A stretch of DNA of 64,000 nt from Chromobotia macracanthus (GCA_036877525.1 JAZGTH010000059.1:1922001-1986000), one strand, 5' to 3'; shown: positions 1 to 13,400, counted from the first letter of the stretch. The notes: generated by a model from the sequence alone, not told the origin. Numbers and translations: made by a program.

Positions 1-222
1 TTTACGTTAAACCTAACCAACCCTCCTAGTGTTCATAGCTGAACCATTGAGCCAACTCTCCTCCATTTGACCACCTTATAAATCTATGTTCTGAACTGAT
101 TTTTAATATAACATGCCAAAATGATTTTATATCAAAGCAAACAATTATGCAAAAAGTTTTCCTTTCAGAAATAACAGTAATTAGCAATTGAATTCCTAAT
201 TACAACGCATTCTGAACAACAG

Positions 223-3200
223 GATGGGAGCAGAGTGGCAGCGAATCAGAAGCATACTAAACCCTCGTATGCTGAAACCCAAACATGTGTCCTCCTACAC
301 TAATGCCATTAATGACGTGGTGAGTGACTTCATTAAGAAGGTGGATTGGCTGAGGACAACAAAGGGAAATGGCATTACAGTGCATGACGTGGCAGGAGAA
401 ATGTACAAGTTTGCCTTTGAAGGTATAACTGGTCAGTTTCAAGATCAAGATTATTGATTGGACAGGGCTATATACAGTTTTTCAAAAGGCATTTATATTG
501 TTCTAAGAGTTTTTAAATGAAAGCTGATTTACAGGAGTAAATTGACTTTTACTATATTGTGTATGTTGAAGTATGGGGTAATACAAGTCCAATCAAGATG
601 AGCTATTATTAAGTGGTACAACATTTGTCACAAATTGACAATGAAACTAAGTCCCAAGAAATCCCACAATCATTAATTTATGTACTTCCACAGTGTATCA
701 ATCATTTTATAAATCAAGGACAAAGGGTCAATGCCAGTGAAACGTTAGATAGCTAAAAGTCTACTTGTAAATCCATTAATAGCTTTGGCCTTGAAAAGTT
801 GGTATAGACCTTGGGCAGGTACAGATATGGTAAATACTAAAACGCATTTCTTTAGTCAAAGACTGTCTATAAAGATTAGCTCACCAAAAATAAATTATGT
901 GTGAATTTTCTCACCTTGGTCTTTTAAAACCTGTTTGACTTCTGTGGAGCGCAAAAGGAGTTATATATAGAAGAATGATCAAACTACTCTTTGCAAACAA
1001 TGATGGTAAATTGATACTATGGTTGGCAGGCTAGATTTCCGTTGCTTACAGCAATTTCATTTAATTTTGTCACTCTTTTGTAAGGAATCTGCTCTGTGCT
1101 GTTTGAGAATCGAATGGGGTGTCTGAATGAGGTAGTTCCTGAAGAAACACAGAAGTTTATCTTCTCTGTAGGAGAAATGTTCCGTCTTTCTCCCATCATT
1201 GTTCTCTTCCCCAAATCTGTCTGGCCCTACATGCCTTTCTGGAAGAGATTTGTGGCTGTGTGGGACCATTTGTTCAAAGTTGGTGAGTCTTAAACCAAAG
1301 CTGGTCATTAGTAATGGATCAAGACTGTTCAGCTAACAATTTTAGGTTGTAGGAACATTTCCCTAACATTTCCATTAAGTAACAAAAAAACTTTTATTTA
1401 AAAAGTTCTAGGCACTTTTAAAATCCAGTTTTTAGACATTGTATTAACTTATTGCTTGGTTATACGAATGTTATTTTAAATTGTTTTTAAATTCTGTAGC
1501 ATGTTTAAAATGCTCCACTAACAAATTAGGAGTAATGTTTTTGATATATATGATATATAATGTTAAAAAATGTTCTACTAACATTACTGCAAGAATGTTT
1601 TTTGATAACCTCGAGAGAAGGTTTAGAGAATTTTAGCTAATGTTCTGAGACTGCTGCCTGTTAGCTGGGTAGCAGGGTTTTTCCAAAAGTTAATATTATT
1701 ATGTTTAACATATGTATTTACACTTGCTCAGAAAAGTTTGTTATTTGCACAGCGGAAGAACTGGTTCAGAAGAAGATGACAGAGATTCAGGAAATGGTAA
1801 AGGAAGGGAAGCCAGTTGAGGGAGAGTATCTCACACACCTGCTGGTCAGCGAACAGATGTCTGTCAATGAGGTTTTGGGAAGCATCACTGAGCTTCTACT
1901 GGCTGGAGTTGACACAGTAAACATTTTCACTCTTAACAGAAGCATTGCATTACAAGACAGACAATATTTATGAAAACAGCAACATTTGCAGCCTGCTAGT
2001 TTAACTAATTTGCAAATACAAAAATAAATGTTTTTTGCATCGATCATTTTGCAAGTTTGCATAAAGTGACTGATTTCAGAAGAAAATGTTCTTCTCATGC
2101 ACCTCGACGTGTCCCCAATTTCAGACTTCAAACACTATTTCCTGGGCACTGTATCATTTGGCACAAAAGCCGCAGATCCAACAGAGGCTGCATAAAGAGG
2201 TGATCAACATCTGCCCTGGTGATCAGGTGCCCTCCAGTGAGGACATCAACAGGATGCCTCTGCTGAAGGCCATTGTAAGAGAGACTCTTCGGTATGGCAT
2301 CTGTTTCTCCTACATGCTCTGTAATATACCTGCAGTGAGAGCTGTCAGATAAGCTAAGCCTGCTAAATTAATCCACATATTCTCCAAACACATGTTCTCA
2401 GGTTGTATCCAGTGGTTCCAGGAAATGCCCGTGTCGTGGCTGAAAATGAAATAGTGGTGGGTGGTCATCTCTTCCCTAAAAACGTAAGATGAACTACAAG
2501 CTGAGACTAATTACTGAGATTGTATTGTTCATGCAACATTAAAGCCCATAGACTCAATAATAGTACTTGTAACATACAACATTTTTGTCACTTGCTTTCT
2601 ATAACTCAAAATCTTAATCCCATGCAATTTTTAGGTTACAAAGCTCTTCAGAATTGTAAACAGATGATCTGAGCTGTATGTTGTGTTTTCCAGACTTTGT
2701 TTCACCTCTGCCACTTTGCGGTGTCATACGATGAGAAGGTGTTTCCAGACCCTTATGTCTTTCACCCAGGGCGTTGGATCCGGGGGCATAAACAGTCAAA
2801 CCAACATCCTTTTGGTTCTGTGCCTTTTGGCTTCGGCATTCGTGCCTGCCTGGGCCGCAGAGTGGCTGAATTAGAAATGCATCTTCTGTTGTCACGGGTA
2901 AGAATATCAACCAACACAGTCAGCACCATTGTATATACAAATATTCAGCTATATATGTGCAACTTCTTAGTACAGGATTGGATATTACACTGTTGCTGTA
3001 AGAAGGTACCACCTAAAAACTGGTTTTAGACCAAGCCTTGTCATGTCATATCTGGTTGGAGTAATTGAAATATTAATTTACATTTATGCAATTTTGACAT
3101 TTTTATTCAAAGCAACTTGAACAAAGAACAATGAATTCAAGGTGTACATTTTCTCAGTACATTTCTTTGAACCCACAACCTTTGCATTGCTAACACAATG

Positions 3201-4118
3201 TTCTACCAATTGAGCCATAGGACACACAGTATTAATTGAACACAGTATTAATTAATTCTGTTCTTCTACTTCTGTATACTGTCAGCAAAGCCTTTTTTAG
3301 GTCTGTCAGACACAGCCTACATTATTTGTTGTATTTCAAAGCAGTTCTTTGCTATGAACGATGTTCGATGCAGTATAGTAGCCTGACACAAGAAATTAAA
3401 TTTTTGCTAAAGTGTTTACCAAAAAGATGGAACAACATTTGCTTAAGAAACAAATTCTCTGATTTTTTTAACCTATCCTAATGATATCACCTAAGCCAGT
3501 TTACCTTGGAACTTATGATATTGACTGCTCTGCAGTCCTTCACCTTTGCTTTGACCAAACCTTTCCAGCTATTAGAGATAATTCTGCTTGTCAATGAGTA
3601 ACTTCTATGCTTTAAGAATGTGGCTTTGAATGCCTATGATAGCAAAAAATTAACTTCTTTTAATTAAATTGTCATAAGAATAAATGGGCATGCAAAGAGT
3701 GACAAATAGTGTAATTTCACAGTTAATACTGTGTGATGTCATTAAAACTGAATGTATAATTACACAGGAGCATTAGAAATTAAAACAAGAGCAATGTCAT
3801 TTAAAGGAATTTTGGATAAAACTGCCGTCATAGCTTCACATTTAATGTCAGCTCTCCTGCTGTAGATGTTATTTAATCAATGTTTGTAAAAGATCTTACC
3901 TGTATCATGGATGGTTAATGTGGTTTTTAATTAGATTCATGTATGCATTTTTTTTTTTGCAGTTAATTAAACACTATGAGGTGCTTCCGGACCCTTTAGG
4001 AAAGACTGTGAAACCCATCACTCGAACTCTGCTGGTCCCAGCCTCATCCATTGACCTTCAATTTATGGATAGACAAAAACAACAAGACCAACTATTCCAA
4101 GCAAATACGTCTGTATAG
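223..4118 (+). CDS. cyp27a1: CYP27A-type mitochondrial cytochrome P450, 3' seven coding exons (partial)
   Basis: Sterol 27-hydroxylase family, an inner mitochondrial membrane P450 of bile acid synthesis and sterol side-chain oxidation that takes electrons from adrenodoxin. Exons read by eye: 223-422, 1085-1282, 1753-1916, 2125-2291, 2402-2483, 2694-2897 and 3963-4118 (TAG). Phases join without a break, giving about 389 residues, equivalent to human exons 3-9. Motifs seen: I-helix AGVDTTSNT across the 1916/2125 junction, K-helix ETLR, the HPGRW segment, and the haem loop FGFGIRACLGRR with its Cys ligand. WALYHLAQ, HPFGSVPFG and the ending ITRTLLVP resemble CYP27A1 more than CYP27C1 or CYP27B1. 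Exons 1-2 with the mitochondrial presequence lie upstream of the window. Teleosts carry several CYP27A paralogues, so the exact member is not assigned. No frameshift or stop was seen. Confidence 0.93.
1283..1752 (+). other. cyp27a intron with short AT-rich self-similar repeats
   Basis: The intron contains several copies of ATGTT(C/T)TACTAACATT-like words and a small TATATGATATATAA stretch around 1500-1600. It looks like a decayed interspersed repeat. No ORF or RNA gene is supported. Confidence 0.4.
3078..3222 (-). mobile_element. tRNA-derived SINE in cyp27a intron
   Basis: Read on the minus strand, the head runs from 3222 with an A-box-like TGGCTCAATTGG (3206-3217) and a B-box-like GTGGGTTCAAA (within 3167-3180). 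A short body follows, then a tail containing TTGCTTTGAATAAAAATG and ATAAATGTAAAT. The tail is a diverged form of the L2 3' tail found intact at 58692-58749. This layout, a tRNA-related head with a LINE-derived tail, matches cyprinid SINEs of the HAmo type. The copy is old and lies in the last intron, antisense to the gene. Confidence 0.75.
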
Positions 4119-4580
4119 ATAATTATGCACTTCTTAAAGCAGCTTACTTAGATGATGTTGTTGTTTATGCACAACCTATGATAAATATAATTAAAGATTA
4201 TAACTACGAAAGAATGCTACTGATGCCCCCTTGTGGCTAGGAATTGAAATGCATTAAATTGCATCTGTTCCAAATCATTATATATCTGCTTTATAATCAT
4301 TATATATATGCTTGTTTTAGTGATATTCTGTTCCAATTTGATCTCGGTCTTACAGATTACATATTCATATAAACTTTGGTTATGGGTTTGTTTTGTAAAA
4401 TAACACTGCATTGTAGAATTCTTACATAACACACACTTTGACATGCAATAGAAATATTACTGCTAAATTGAGCATACCACGCTGTCATAAATACAGTGGA
4501 AATTAATTACAAATGGAATTGAAAAATACATAATAAATATTGTCATGGATGATCATTATGTCTTGTTGAACACTCTTTAA
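4119..4580 (+). other. cyp27a 3' UTR and poly(A) signal
   Basis: AT-rich sequence after the TAG at 4116-4118. The first clear AATAAA on the plus strand is at 4532-4537, followed by a T/G-rich stretch (TGTCATGG, TTATGTCTTGTTG) suited to a downstream element. The transcript end near 4555 is inferred. Confidence 0.5.
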
Positions 4581-4581
4581 T

Positions 4582-5380
4582 TTTATTTTCTGTATTTATT
4601 ACAAAGCACTTCGTTGTTTTGTGGAACCTCTTTTTAATTACACAATGCATACTGGGGCCAGCAAACCCACCAGAGAGTATAAATTCATCAAAGAAAATAA
4701 ATATAGCTCTCAAATCTCAGCTCTGCAACATACTCAGCATGCCTGAATTTACACTCACAACCTTTCTATTGTTTTAGTGGAACTCTAACATTTATAAATG
4801 TAAGTTTATAAATGTAATACTTATTGCTTACAAAAAATAACTTTTTGGCTGTTTGGTGTTTGAATTTTTTTTTTTGGCACAATGTTAGATATGCAATGCT
4901 TCAGCCAGATATATGCTTCATTTATTGCCTTATATTACATAAAAAAACTCCTATATAACATGTATTTAAAACATTATTTGACACTTTTTGGTGCAGTCTA
5001 ATAAGACAGGCCTGAGGTCAGTTACACTGAACAAGTGTTAATGAACGTAATTATATCTATAAACTGGGGTACACTGCAACAAAACATTGACATAAAATCC
5101 AGAGGAAATGCTTTTTTGGCTTCTGAAATGTGTGTGAAATAGTGTTGATATTTTCCCTGCTTTAGGTTTTTATGATGGCTACAACCGGACTGTTCTGAGA
5201 TTTGAGCTTTGAAAATGCAAATTTAAAGCGGAAAATAAACTTCAGCATAATAAAAGATGAATATTTATACTAGTGGTGCAACCTAGCTTCCATCAGGTTA
5301 TGTTTCATTTAATGTTCCAATAAAAAATTCTGATAGAAAAACAATGCATGCAGATCAAATGTCCTCAAATTCTTCTGAGA
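4582..5380 (-). other. rnd3 3' UTR with candidate poly(A) signals
   Basis: On the minus strand, downstream of the rnd3 stop, AATAAA motifs occur at 4921-4926, 4595-4600 and 4582-4587. The distal pair would give a 3' UTR of about 0.8 kb ending almost on top of the cyp27a poly(A) signal. Which site is used cannot be told from sequence. Confidence 0.5.
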
Positions 5381-8300
5381 TCACATGACTGTGCAGGTTT
5401 TTGTCTTGGTCTTGTGTAGACATGACACTGAGTCCAGCTCATGCCTGCTGTGTCCGTTTGAGGTTTTCTTGGTGGCTCTGGTGGATTTGATGCGTTTGAC
5501 ATTCTTGTTGGTTTTACTGACGCAGGCTAGTGTGGCTATGTGGAAAATGTCCCTCACGCTGTTCTCAGACTGCTGTGCTGAGCATTCAATGTAAGGGGCT
5601 GAGATCTGGCTGGCCATGTCTGAACCCTAAAAAAGACAAACAGATGAAAGTATAAACTTACTATCTGACAGCTATCTGATACTTTCTAATTATATAATTA
5701 TTTTGTAGTAAAATCTTTTGAAATTGCACATTACACCTGTTTTTGTTAATAAAGTGACTTAATTAAAATATAGCTATAAACATCTCTTTAAAAACCCACC
5801 TGGTCATATGATAAAGGAATGTCATTGGACAGCTGCACAAATGTGGCCAGGTCTGTGCGCAGGTCTGACTTACATCCAACTAACAATATTTTAGTATTGG
5901 GACAAAACTCCTCAATTTCCCGCTTCCACTAGAAGATTATAAAACGTGGTGTTAGACTGACAACCAGCATAAATTAATACAAAACATTTTAAAATCTTTA
6001 AGATTTAATCTTTAGTAACAATCCAGCCTTATGGTTTTGTTTTTATTGAATGACTAAAAATATATAACTGGCCCCACAAATTCCTTTTCACCTTGTAATG
6101 TAAAGAAAACAGCATCCATTGGCTATGATAGGCTGTTTCAGTCTGAATCCTCCCCATACCAGTTGTACAAGTTCATTACATTAAAGGCATAGTTCACCTA
6201 AAAATGTATTTTTTTCTATAATTTAATCATGCGTGTGTCACTCCAAACCTGTACAACTTTTTTGCTTCTATAGAACACAAAAGAAAATATTTAAAGAAAT
6301 GTCTCAGTGATTTTGTGTCAATGGATGACAATGGATGTCAATGGGTGCCACTGTTTGGTGTTTGGTTACCAACGTATTTCAAAATATCTTTTTGGTGTTC
6401 CTCATAAGCAAAAAAGTCATACAGGTTTTGTGTGACATGAAGGTGAATAAATGATGGAAGAATTTTCATTTTTAGGGAGAACTATCCCTTTAAGTATTTT
6501 CCATTCCTCCAGTCAGTTTTGACTCCTGGTATAGGTGACAAAAGACAGCAGAGGGTGCAACTCCTCCACAGCTCTCAGACACTCTCCACTTCTCACTCAC
6601 GATCACTCCAGTGAAATCATAAATTATAATGCAATCAACAACACTGCTGTTACTGATACTCTTTCATTAATACACAGTTGTGATTTATTCACAATTAATT
6701 TAAATTATTTGATTTTAGTTTATTTAAACTACTCAAGCACATTGTAACCTTTCATGCTCAGGACTACAGAAACTATAGAAAAGGGTCTTACAATCAAAAC
6801 ATCTCACCCGAAAAGGATGAAATCATTGAATGGCCCCTGATGACTATATATATTTGGCACAGACCACCACTGAGATTACAGTCTATGGGAGCTTTCAAAA
6901 ACGGATGGTTAATTTTTACCCCCTCAATCTAGTCTCTCAGTGACATCAGAGGTTACAAGACATCCTGCCACACAAAGTGTCACTCTATGATTCTGAGACT
7001 AAATGTAAACAGGCTCTTACTGGTTGTCATTCTGCTCCTATTTGATCAAATCTCTCCCACACATTCCCTCTTTCACTCAGTTGACTCGTCTCTCAGATGT
7101 CTGGACTTTTGTTTTCAAAGGCACAAAGACAAGGCTTGTGAGAATATCAGCACCTACTACTTTCCAACCACAATTCAAGAGAACCCCACAATTTCTAAAT
7201 GTTTTAAAGAACAAATGTTTTAGTGTCCTTTTTTGGCCATCATGTCCACACTTCCACACTTGGACAAACTACACTTGAATATGCTCCTAATATTAGCCCA
7301 CATTTATCTATGTTAATGTTTGTGTGAATGGTCATGTAAAGTGGCTAATATTAAGTGGCTGCTACTTATATTTCAAATAACAGACGCTGTTTAAGGTTAA
7401 TGAATTATAGGCGAACATTACCTGAAGAACTTGCATGTCATCTTTCTGGGTCATCTATTACCTTTCTATTACCATCTATTAAATGATCGCTTTTGATTTC
7501 CTGCCTTTTTATAATTGCCACATAACCATCTGTCTAACCATCACAAACTGCATGACATCGCAGTCTATAATTTTTTCTGCAAATAATAGACTAATATTTG
7601 TTTGACTATGTATTTTTGGTAACATGTACTTACTATAGTAATAACAGTAAATTATGCATAATTACATGCAACTAACCCAAACCCTAATTCTAATTCTAAC
7701 CCTATAGTAAGTACATGTTGTTAATGAATATTATACTTACATGTAAAATTACGTGTAACTGTAAATTAAAGTTTAACCGCATTTTGTCATCAACTAACTA
7801 TTAGTCAACTATTGGGGGCAGCCCTGTAATGGTAAAAAATGACTTACCTTCCTTAGAACATTCTCCAGAGTGTCTGGCCGACTGATGTCAAAACAGATCA
7901 GAACTACATCGGCGTCCGGGTAAGAGAGGGGCCGCACATTGTCATAGAAAGGCGATCCTGTAATTAGCCAAAAAACCCATAGTGGTAAATTAATAATTAC
8001 TTAAAAATAACTAAAAATTATAAAACTGACATAAATTTGAAACTAGATGCTGTCACATCATAGCATGATCCAGTTACTGTGCTGCTCATAAAATGAATTG
8101 TTGATGTATTGCTATTTGAGATATTCCATAAAGTTTTTCAACAAACTTTTACTTTTATTCACAATCTGTCACAAAGATAATTCTCATGTGAACTGCTCTC
8201 GTATAAAAATTTAAAACCAGACTATATTAAAACCAGACCGGATGTAACAGAGGAAAGTATGCAGCACAGCCCGAGCAGGGTTTATCTAAACCATCTGATG

Positions 8301-10069
8301 AAATTTTTCTTACAAACACATTCACTAATTTAGCACCAAGAAGAAGATAATAAGTCACACGACCAGAGTATTTTTAATATGAGAGCTCCATGAGGGAGCT
8401 TTTCATATGCAGAGCTTGCAGCCAATTAGAGGGAATATGGTCATTTCAACTTTGCTTCAGGTACAAAAAGATAACATATGATGTGATTTTCAGTCATAAA
8501 TGCTGCTCTTTGATTGAAGAGGGAAGATATGTAGAAAAAAACAGGTGCTGTTTAAATGACAGAAAAAGAACATCCTTGATGACGCTGTTACAGTATGTTT
8601 AGAAATATAAATGCTCTATTTGCAACCGATTTCAAAATTAAAAAACAAAAATGCAAATTTATTTATGTTTGTATTTACAGTGAGAACACAAGCTTACTGT
8701 AGTCCAGCTTTTGCCTTTTGCTGTAAGTACAGACTCGCATTTTAAATAGTTTGATTTTCTGTGGAATTCCCTGCAAGTCACTGTCTCTCTGAACAGGAAG
8801 ACAGCACATGTACCCATGATTCAAGCACAGTAAATTAGGTTGCAGTGCTATTCTGGGAGGTAAGTGGTGAATCTGCTCTAGAAAGTTTGTAGGGCTTGAA
8901 ATGAGTTCAAACCTCAGATCATTAGACATCACTGAAATATTTAAAGGTCTCATTTTGAAATGTTGGTCCATTTTGATAAAAGAAACACAAGCAGCTGTCT
9001 GGTGAACTTTACTGGTTGCTCACAATAACATAAATGATGGAGAAGAAAATGGTTTAGAGTTCATAAATATATACCAAAACCTGTTTAAAGTCTTTTTTTT
9101 ACAATTAAAAAAGCTATGAAAACCATGCATGTGTAATGCAAACATCATACTCTGCTATCACAAATCCTGCAACAAACACTAAATATAACCACTAACATGT
9201 AGTTTTGTTGACTGTTCTATTACCTAACAGTAATAATAATCATTTAAGTCATTCTATGTGTGGAAGATTGATTTATAATTATGAATTTCATTATACTTCT
9301 GCTGTTAACAAACCACTCCTATCTCACGAGAATCTTTATTCTCACTTCCATAGAGTCCATAGAGAATATCACAGAGTCAGCAAATGCACAGCCTGCAATA
9401 ACTTTAGCGCCACATTACAGCATCTGTATTGGCCAATAAGCTACATCAGTACATGTTAACATACAATAAACATACAAGTACAGGTAAAGTAGAAAACTTT
9501 CTGTTCATTTTTTATTGCTGATGCTTAATGTCTTACTGGATAGCTAAAGAGTTCAATCACACTATACAAGGAGACATAGAAAGAGTGAATATTTAAGCGT
9601 TCAACTAAGTTATCTCACTTGATATTTCTGCAGACTGTGTGTTGGCAAAAAGTCTATTTGTACATTAATGACAGAGGCTTGGATAAAAACCAGAGGAGGT
9701 TTGATCACCAGCAAAGATCGTCCTCCTCTTACCTGACGTATCCCAAAGGCTGAGCTCAACTCTCAGAGAGTCGAGCTCAAAACTTGCTGTGTAGTTCTCA
9801 AACACCGTGGGGACATAATTCTGCAGGGAAATATCAAACGTGTGTTATATTCAAAAACATTTACTAACTCTCGCATTTGTAAACGCCTTTGTGACATATT
9901 TATGTTTTGGCAAACGATTAAGATGCAACCTTTGTAAATGCAAAAAATAACTTTTTTTACAAACCTCTGGAAACGAGTCCTTTGCAAAAACACTTAACAA
10001 GGACGTCTTCCCACACTGAGTGTCCCCGACCACAACTATTTTACATTTCAGATCGTGAGGTTGCTCCAT
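5381..10069 (-). CDS. rnd3: Rnd3/RhoE atypical Rho GTPase, complete
   Basis: Constitutively GTP-bound Rho-family protein that antagonises RhoA/ROCK signalling at membranes. Exons in minus-strand order: 10069-9965, 9820-9733, 7957-7848, 5928-5800 and 5626-5381 (TGA), 678 bp in phase, 225 residues. P-loop GDTQCGKT carries Thr where Ras has Gly12. The switch II region reads DTSGSPFYDN, with Ser in place of Gln61; these changes remove GTPase activity in Rnd proteins. Also seen: effector segment YVPTVFENYTASFE, GCKSD (NKxD equivalent), ECSAQQSENSVRDIF, a basic tail, and the farnesylation box CTVM. The C-terminal region and CTVM fit Rnd3 better than Rnd1 or Rnd2. The start is at 10069: an in-frame stop lies at 10118-10120 with no ATG between. 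The protein therefore begins like the second methionine of human RND3 and lacks the N-terminal KERRA segment. Convergent with cyp27a. Confidence 0.95.
6181..6494. mobile_element. Short inverted-repeat DNA element (MITE) in rnd3 intron
   Basis: The left end reads TTAAAGGCATAGTTCACCT and the right end, reverse-complemented, TTAAAGGGATAGTTCTCCCT. These imperfect terminal inverted repeats flank about 270 bp without coding capacity. The interior includes CACTCCAAACCTGTAC and a fragment reading 'tcaatggatgacaatgg', as in the very abundant non-autonomous DNA repeats of cyprinid genomes. Related copies lie at 28267-28537 and 54248. Confidence 0.8.
7618..7790. repeat. Fold-back repeat with telomere-like core, rnd3 intron
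   Basis: AACATGTACTTACTATAG (about 7621-7638) is matched by its reverse complement CTATAGTAAGTACATGTT (about 7704-7721). The loop holds ACTAACCCAAACCCTAATTC and further CCCTA-like words, and the flank continues to a GTTTAACC end. I read this as a miniature fold-back transposon remnant of a type common in teleosts, not a telomeric array. Confidence 0.65.
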
Positions 10070-10450
10070 TATGAACTGCAGCGAAACGATTTCAACCGCA
10101 TCTTCATTCAGTGCTGTTCAACATCGAGCGCATCACCCCGTGGGAATGTTCACGGAAGTCTATGATCCATACAGAGAAAATTCATTGAAAAGCATTGGAT
10201 CGGAGGTGACCGATACTCTGTTCAATACTTCAAGTTGTCTCCAGTGGTCCTTAAGTTTTCATAAATAGCATTACGCGTTAAGCTGAACCCTGGCTTTAAT
10301 GGTACACTGCAAAGAGAAATGTAAAGCTCAGATGTTTTGCTCCAGAGTCTCTACCCTCCACATACTTGTGTGATGAGCGCAGCGCGAGACCGCCCCTCGC
10401 ACCAGAGCTCAGGTTCCAGCTAACGAGTGCGCGCCGCGCGCTCCATTCAA
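10070..10450 (-). promoter_or_regulatory. rnd3 promoter/5' UTR region, CpG-rich
   Basis: Immediately upstream of the rnd3 ATG. A GC- and CpG-rich patch at about 10373-10445 contains GCGCAGCGCGAGACC and GTGCGCGCCGCGCGC-type sequence, in strong contrast to its AT-rich surroundings. This is typical of a TATA-less CpG promoter. The transcription start and any extra non-coding exon are not determinable here. Confidence 0.6.
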
Positions 10451-13400
10451 TAAGAAATGATCCATGCCAAGAGTCTGAATGAATACAAATGTAATTGTAG
10501 GCATATCTGAAGTCTGTGATGTAAGTAAGCAGCCTCCAAACATGAAACCAGGTTCTGTTTTATTCAACTAAAATCTTTATCTTACATGAACATTTAAAGT
10601 TATTATATAATTGATTAAATCCCCCATTTTACACGTTTTAATAGGCGTCCTTACAAGTCTATTTCCTTGTTATAGATGCTGTTCTTAGATTTATTAATCA
10701 TTATTTTTTTTACTTGAATTATTATGCAGGTAGCCTATGCTGTTTCTGGAAGTGTTATTTAGCTCCTTGTGTTACTGTTTTGTTTGTATTTGTGTATGTG
10801 GAAGACAGTTGTAAAGACTGAGAATCTCTTTTTATCACGACCCTGATGAAATTGTAGAATTGCACATTGTAGAATAGTCAGTCTTTTTGCAACAGGCAAA
10901 TATAAGAAAGTAAACAAAGAGTTATAGTCACGTTATGCTATAACAATGTGTGTTTTAAGTCAAATATCATTAACCACTAATGTTAAGTCCAGGTTTAATG
11001 TTTTTATTGTTTTAATTTCTAAATTGTTTTGGCAACAATGAAGGACCAGCTACAGTTGAAAGTATCTGTGATCTCTGACAGTTATGTTGTGACTATATTG
11101 ACAATATTATGAATTTTCCTGGATTCTGTATTCCTAAAGTTTGTGTCATTTGTCTTATGGAGCATTCACCACAAGGTCAGTGAACTAGATATTTTAAGAG
11201 AAAACAGCCATATTTTCAACATTATAGGGAGGGTAAGTTTTTGATGAAATGTGAGAAGAATGTGGTTAGTTTGTCCTCTTTTCCCAACTCAGTTTCGCAA
11301 TATCATTGGCTCTCCGAGCCTGTATTCAACATAAAAACACACAAATCATTTGTTTTCATTATGTGCATGGTGTACAATTATAGTTAAATTTCTTCATTAG
11401 AAAGAATAATTATATAGTTAAATTTCTTCATTAGGATAATCAGCAATAATTAAACCAATTACAATACAATATATTTGTTTTCGTTTATATAAACAACAAT
11501 ATAACTTGAACAAAACTGTGTTAATTTCACACTTAATCTTGATCAGTTCATTGGCCATATCTGATTAAACCTTTAAGGTTATCTTTATCTGTTTTTTACA
11601 TGTGTTTCATATATGCTAAAGTTAAAAGGGAGCCCTTCAGTTCTTCTGTGTCAGCAGCAGTTTAGAAGCACAGCCCAGAACAGGAATGTTAGTACACTGG
11701 AGAATAGCCAGAACAAGAACTGTTCCATCACTGAATACCACATCCTTACAGTCAACCAACAAGAACTGTCTCCTTCCTGGATCATTTGCACATCTTGAAA
11801 ATACTTGCAAAATCACTTTTAAGGATGTTGCTCACATATGGAAACACCTTAAGACCATTTATTTTTTTACTCCACTTTGGGATGATTTTTACCAATATTC
11901 CGAACTAAGTTTTTTTGTATTGTGTATTGTTATAGGACTGCTATCATAAAACTGTTGCTATTCACATTTGGTATTGCTTATCCCTCCCATGTGATTTTTA
12001 AACTGTTTGTATTTATGTCCCTGTCACCAACACTGTCTGCATGTTTCTGTCATTTACTTTCCTGTCTCTTTTGCCACAGCTGGTGTAGCTTTGTGCTGAC
12101 AGTGCAGAAATACCACATTCTTTACACCAGACCACAAACATCTGTAAGGTAGTGGTCACGTGCTGTGCATTGAAACATATGGATTTGGTAAAGTTTTTTA
12201 TCGAAGAGGTTATTTGCAACCCCCCACTGGACCACCCCAATTTACAATAACAAACTTTGGAGTCTCTGGAATGTGAAAGTTAAACATAAATCATGGGCCT
12301 CTTTCCACAAGACGACTTCTTAGCTGATAAAAGAGCTCATTTCTCATTTTCTTATTTTCATTTAACCAGTGCAAAGGGAAAGAGGTTGAGAAGCAGATTT
12401 GCCAGATGTCTGTGCTGTTCCCACCCTATAGAGACATGAAACAAACTAAACACATATTGTATAGTATATATTGTTATAGTATATTGATATTCCAGTATAC
12501 TGAGTGCAAGAACACTTTCACTAGAATAAGGATAATATTTAGACAGTGTGTGTAGTTGGCAGATGATTAATTGTTAGGCAGAAAATAAATACAAATCTTC
12601 ATAATGCAGGTCTGTTCACACTGGCTTTATTTGGAACATTACAGGCAGACATTGGTCATGTCAAGCTTAGTTTTACATTTCAGTAATATTGTTTGTTGTC
12701 ATTCATGGGGTTTGGGTTGAGGGTTGTTTAAACTAGATTGTGGTTTTTGGAAGGAGATACATAGATTGAATCATGAAGGTCCAAAGCTTTTTATGAAGGG
12801 TAAGATAGCGCACTCATCACAGATATGAAAAACAAGCCTTACCAACAAAAATCACACCCATCCACCACAAGCGGCTATTTCATGCTCTAGTAACTGGTCT
12901 GTGCCTCTGGCTCCTCATACATGTATTTTTCATAAAAAACAGGTGAAATCTCTGAGACAACTGGTTCATCTGGTGCGGTGAGAAAGGACAACATGTGGGG
13001 GCTTGTTGTAATTGGGTATATTTTGAAAGGCTATGTGGCTCAGACATTCACATTTTCTCAATATTTACTCATTTCTATTTCTAATCTTCTTCTCATGTTT
13101 GCAAACTTGATTGATAATGTATGTGCAATGATAAACAGACAGACATTGTGGCCATGATGGATTTAGAAGTTTTATGAAGTGTAAAAAATTGCATATGCTT
13201 ATGTATATTTCTGCAGTGAAAGAACATGAGATATCAGAAATATGGCAGTCAAATGACTGAGAGTACTACTCAAAGAATACTGCTGAAAAAAACCTACAGC
13301 TCTTGTAACTTCTCTTACACCCTATTAGACTAAGTGCAGTGCTGCAGTTTTCAGCTGGTGTCTTTTGTTGAAGAGAGACCATTTGGCTTTGATACAGCTC

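Noticed and set aside
7671..7705. Interstitial telomeric repeat
   Set aside because: The CCCTAA-like words are degenerate and sit in the loop of a fold-back repeat, not in a (TTAGGG)n array.
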